The translations under genes and the position numbers were made by a program. The notes below the pieces were generated by a model that was not told the origin of the DNA, made no database searches, and was given only the letters and a program-made list of their open reading frames with translations. This document shows, piece by piece, positions 45,137-46,849 of a stretch of DNA of 46,849 bases. Position 1 is the first letter of the stretch. Every line of letters begins with the position of its first letter. This DNA comes from an uncultured Myxococcales bacterium (GTDB lineage Bacteria > Myxococcota_A > Polyangia > Fen-1088), in assembly GCA_937889515.1 (NCBI GenBank), contig CALAOV010000373.1:1-46849 (forward strand). Direction: 5' to 3'.

Positions 45137-45973
45137 CCAAGGCCATTCAACCAAGCCCCCCCCAGCGTGACGGACAACTACCGAGTCGGCCGTCGCATCC
45201 GAGTGCCCGAGGTGCGCGTCATCGGCGCCGACGGCGCGCAGATAGGCGTCATCCCGACCCACGAAGCGCTTCGGCTCGCCGATGAGCTCGGGTTGGAGCT
45301 GGTCGAGGTCAACCCCCGTGCCGCGCCGCCGGTCTGCAAGATCATGGACTTCGGGAAGTTCAAGTACGAGACGTCCAAGAAGGAAAAGGCGTCACGGAAG
45401 CACCAGTCCACGATCGTGCTCAAAGAGATCAAGCTGCGCCCCAAGACCGACGAGCACGACTTCGACTTCAAGGTGAAGCACATCCGCCGGTTCCTCGCCG
45501 AGGGGAACAAGTGCAAGCTGGTGATCGTCTTTCGTGGCCGAGAGATCGTTCACCCGGAGACCGGGCACGCGATGCTCGACCAGGTGGTGAAGTCGGTCAA
45601 CGACGTCGCGATGGTCGAGCAGCGCCCGATGATGGAAGGCCGGCGCATGGTCATGACCATCGGCCCGCGCGGTGGCGTCATCCGGCCCCCCTTGGTGGTC
45701 GGGCCGGCCCCCGGCGGTCCCGGCGGAATATCCCCGAGCCGTCCTCCCGAGTCGCCCGCTGGCGGCGCTGTAGCGCCCGCGCAGGCGGCAGCGCCCGCGC
45801 AGGCGGCGGCGTCCGCGCAGGCGGCGGCACCTGCTCAGGCGGCGCCCACTCAGGCGGCGGCACCTGCGCCCACGGAGACGCTTTCGCAAACCGCCGCGCC
45901 CGTGCCCGCCAAGGCCCCGACGGCCGCCCCGGCGGCCGCCGCGCCAAAACAGAGCGTGGCCACCAAGGCCTGA
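45131..45973 (+). CDS. infC: Translation initiation factor IF-3 with Ala/Pro-rich tail, probable AUC start
   Basis: The product is about 280 residues from ATC 45131 (268 from GTG 45167). Starting at ATC gives about 15 residues before GRRIRVPEVRVIGADGAQIG, the same spacing as in E. coli IF3, whereas GTG leaves too few. The N-domain includes LELVEVNPRAAPPVCKIMDF and the C-domain VLKEIKLRPKTDEHDFDFK and FRGREIVHPETG, all typical. After the core ends at about MVMTIGPRGG, an extra 95 residues of Ala, Pro and Gln repeats follow. E. coli IF3 has 180 residues; the Myxococcus xanthus homologue Dsg also has a C-terminal extension and, as I recall, an AUC start. IF3 checks start codon and initiator tRNA on the 30S subunit. 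rpmI and rplT, usual next genes, are absent. Confidence 0.93.
   Translation: MIPRPFNQAPPSVTDNYRVGRRIRVPEVRVIGADGAQIGVIPTHEALRLADELGLELVEVNPRAAPPVCKIMDFGKFKYETSKKEKASRKHQSTIVLKEIKLRPKTDEHDFDFKVKHIRRFLAEGNKCKLVIVFRGREIVHPETGHAMLDQVVKSVNDVAMVEQRPMMEGRRMVMTIGPRGGVIRPPLVVGPAPGGPGGISPSRPPESPAGGAVAPAQAAAPAQAAASAQAAAPAQAAPTQAAAPAPTETLSQTAAPVPAKAPTAAPAAAAPKQSVATKA
45776..45862 (+). repeat. Tandem 18-bp repeat encoding PAQAAA units in the IF-3 tail
   Basis: About five units of 18 bp (one shortened to 15) with consensus near CCCGCGCAGGCGGCGGCG lie in the 3' part of infC. All units keep the frame, so copy number can vary without breaking the protein. They form the core of the disordered tail. Confidence 0.85.
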
Positions 45974-45993
45974 CCCGAGGTCCCCCCGACTGC

Positions 45994-46022
45994 CCCGCGC
46001 TTTTGTGACTCGAAGGCGCGGG
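45994..46022 (+). terminator. Hairpin downstream of infC
   Basis: CCCGCGC (45994-46000) pairs with GCGCGGG (46016-46022), and four inner A-T and G-T pairs extend the stem to 11 with a 7-base loop. It starts 20 bases after the infC stop. No T run follows, so it may be a weak terminator or only an RNA end-stabilising structure. Confidence 0.4.
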
Positions 46023-46055
46023 CGATCCCGCCGCTCAAGCTAAGATGGCGTCCGC

Positions 46056-46849
46056 ATGAGGCCCGACGCCCTGGCCGCGACGCTCGCGGCGTACATCGCG
46101 ACGGCGGCGCTCGCCATGACCGCCGGCTGTCACAGCGACGGGTGCGTGGGCGGCGACGATGGGCGGTGTCTGCCGCCCACCCCGTGCCAGGCGATTCAGT
46201 ATCCGAGCTGTGGGCCCGCCCCGGCCCTGCGAGCCGAGATCATCGGCACCGACCCCGAGCGTGCGCCGGGGCCGAAGTCCCTGGCCGCGACCGGCGACTA
46301 CCTGCTCGAGAACGATCTGATCCGGGTCGTGATAGACGCGCCCGACCATCCCCACTACCTGGCGCCGAGCGGTGGTGAGATCCTGGACCTCGAGCCGCAA
46401 GGTCCGCGCTGGGGCGACCAGACCAACGCCATCTATCACGCCGCCGGCGTGCTTCCCCGCGACGCCGTTCACTACGAGAGCGCGGCCATCCTCGACTCCG
46501 CGCTGAATCCCGCCACCCCCGGCGCGTACGTGGCGGTCGTCCTCCGCGGCCACCTCGAGGGCGATCGGCGGGTCACGGTGGTCACCCGCTACGAGCTGCG
46601 CCCCTGTGAGCCGGGCGTCCGGGTACGCAGCGATCTCTATAACGGCGCCCCCGACCCCAACACCCTGTTCTTCGCCGACGGTTTTCTCTGGGGTGACAAT
46701 GGCCTGGCGCCCTTCGTCCCCGGGGAAGGGCTGGGGTTTCTCCAGCCCGACCTCGATCTGCTGCATCTGTCGAACGCCTGGCGCACCTGGCCGCTGCTGG
46801 CCGCGCGCTCGCAGTCGCCGCCCGATATCTCGTATGCCGTCTTCTGCTT
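46056..46849 (+). CDS. Partial secreted lipoprotein of unknown function
   Basis: The frame starts at ATG 46056 and is open to the right edge, giving 264 residues. The first 24 residues form a signal peptide (AATLAAYIATAALAMTAGC), with a cysteine at residue 25 that fits a lipoprotein site although the residue three before it is Thr rather than the usual Leu. The mature start is Cys-rich (CHSDGCVGGDDGRCLPPTPC). Then come beta-rich stretches such as GDYLLENDLIRVVIDAPDHP and VAVVLRGHLEGDRRVTVVTR. This looks like the N-terminal domain of the large surface lipoproteins found in Myxococcota, some of which carry a metallohydrolase domain further on, but that part is outside the window. No function is claimed. 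Confidence 0.75.
   Translation, partial: MRPDALAATLAAYIATAALAMTAGCHSDGCVGGDDGRCLPPTPCQAIQYPSCGPAPALRAEIIGTDPERAPGPKSLAATGDYLLENDLIRVVIDAPDHPHYLAPSGGEILDLEPQGPRWGDQTNAIYHAAGVLPRDAVHYESAAILDSALNPATPGAYVAVVLRGHLEGDRRVTVVTRYELRPCEPGVRVRSDLYNGAPDPNTLFFADGFLWGDNGLAPFVPGEGLGFLQPDLDLLHLSNAWRTWPLLAARSQSPPDISYAVFC

Noticed and set aside
45776-45862. CRISPR-like regular repeats
   Set aside because: The units are adjacent 18-bp coding repeats without spacers and stay in frame within infC.

Overview
The window is GC-rich bacterial DNA with dense, often overlapping genes and many GTG or TTG starts. It most resembles a myxobacterium or relative (Myxococcota, formerly Deltaproteobacteria). The best pointers are an infC gene with an apparent AUC start and a long Ala/Pro tail, recalling the Dsg/IF3 protein of Myxococcus xanthus, together with several lipoproteins, a TPR/beta-barrel protein and a PrkA kinase. 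This assignment is an inference; no rRNA or other marker settles it.

Layout. 1-7276 holds general cell genes: a retropepsin-like lipoprotein and an MlaC-like protein (minus strand), PrkA (plus), a membrane-anchored trypsin-like protease (minus), a diadenylate cyclase and a TPR/outer-membrane protein (plus). 7297-43008 is a long surface-glycan region. 43129-46849 holds a tRNA-Val gene with its own promoter, thrS, infC and a partial lipoprotein gene.

The glycan region appears to encode all enzymes for GDP-D-glycero-alpha-D-manno-heptose, but scattered among other genes: a small transaldolase (25873) beside GmhA (26592), HddA kinase (31758), and HddC (7297) overlapping GmhB (7989). Between them lie nine or so large polytopic membrane proteins that look like GT-C glycosyltransferases or their relatives, including a family of three paralogues with shared unusual motifs (11443, 24168, 27239). 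There are three GT2 enzymes of dolichyl-phosphate-sugar-synthase type, a STELLO/DUF288-like glycosyltransferase, two methyltransferases and a tight five-gene run (36437-41769) of sugar-nucleotide epimerases, a Cys-less UDP-glucose-dehydrogenase-like protein and a Gfo/Idh/MocA oxidoreductase. A reasonable model is that GDP-heptose and modified derivatives are moved to polyprenyl phosphate by the GT2 enzymes and then used outside the membrane by the GT-C proteins to build a heptose-containing surface glycan or glycoprotein.

The region carries scars. An AT-richer segment (about 8663-11320) with a secreted EXORDIUM-like/propeller protein splits the operon after gmhB. A diverged copy of the gmhB 3' end lies on the far side. 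The 5' end of the 13289 membrane gene is partly duplicated 179 bp upstream. A gene at 17573 has lost its C-terminal part where it meets a minus-strand methyltransferase. Starts were chosen by hand, and membrane topology was judged by eye.
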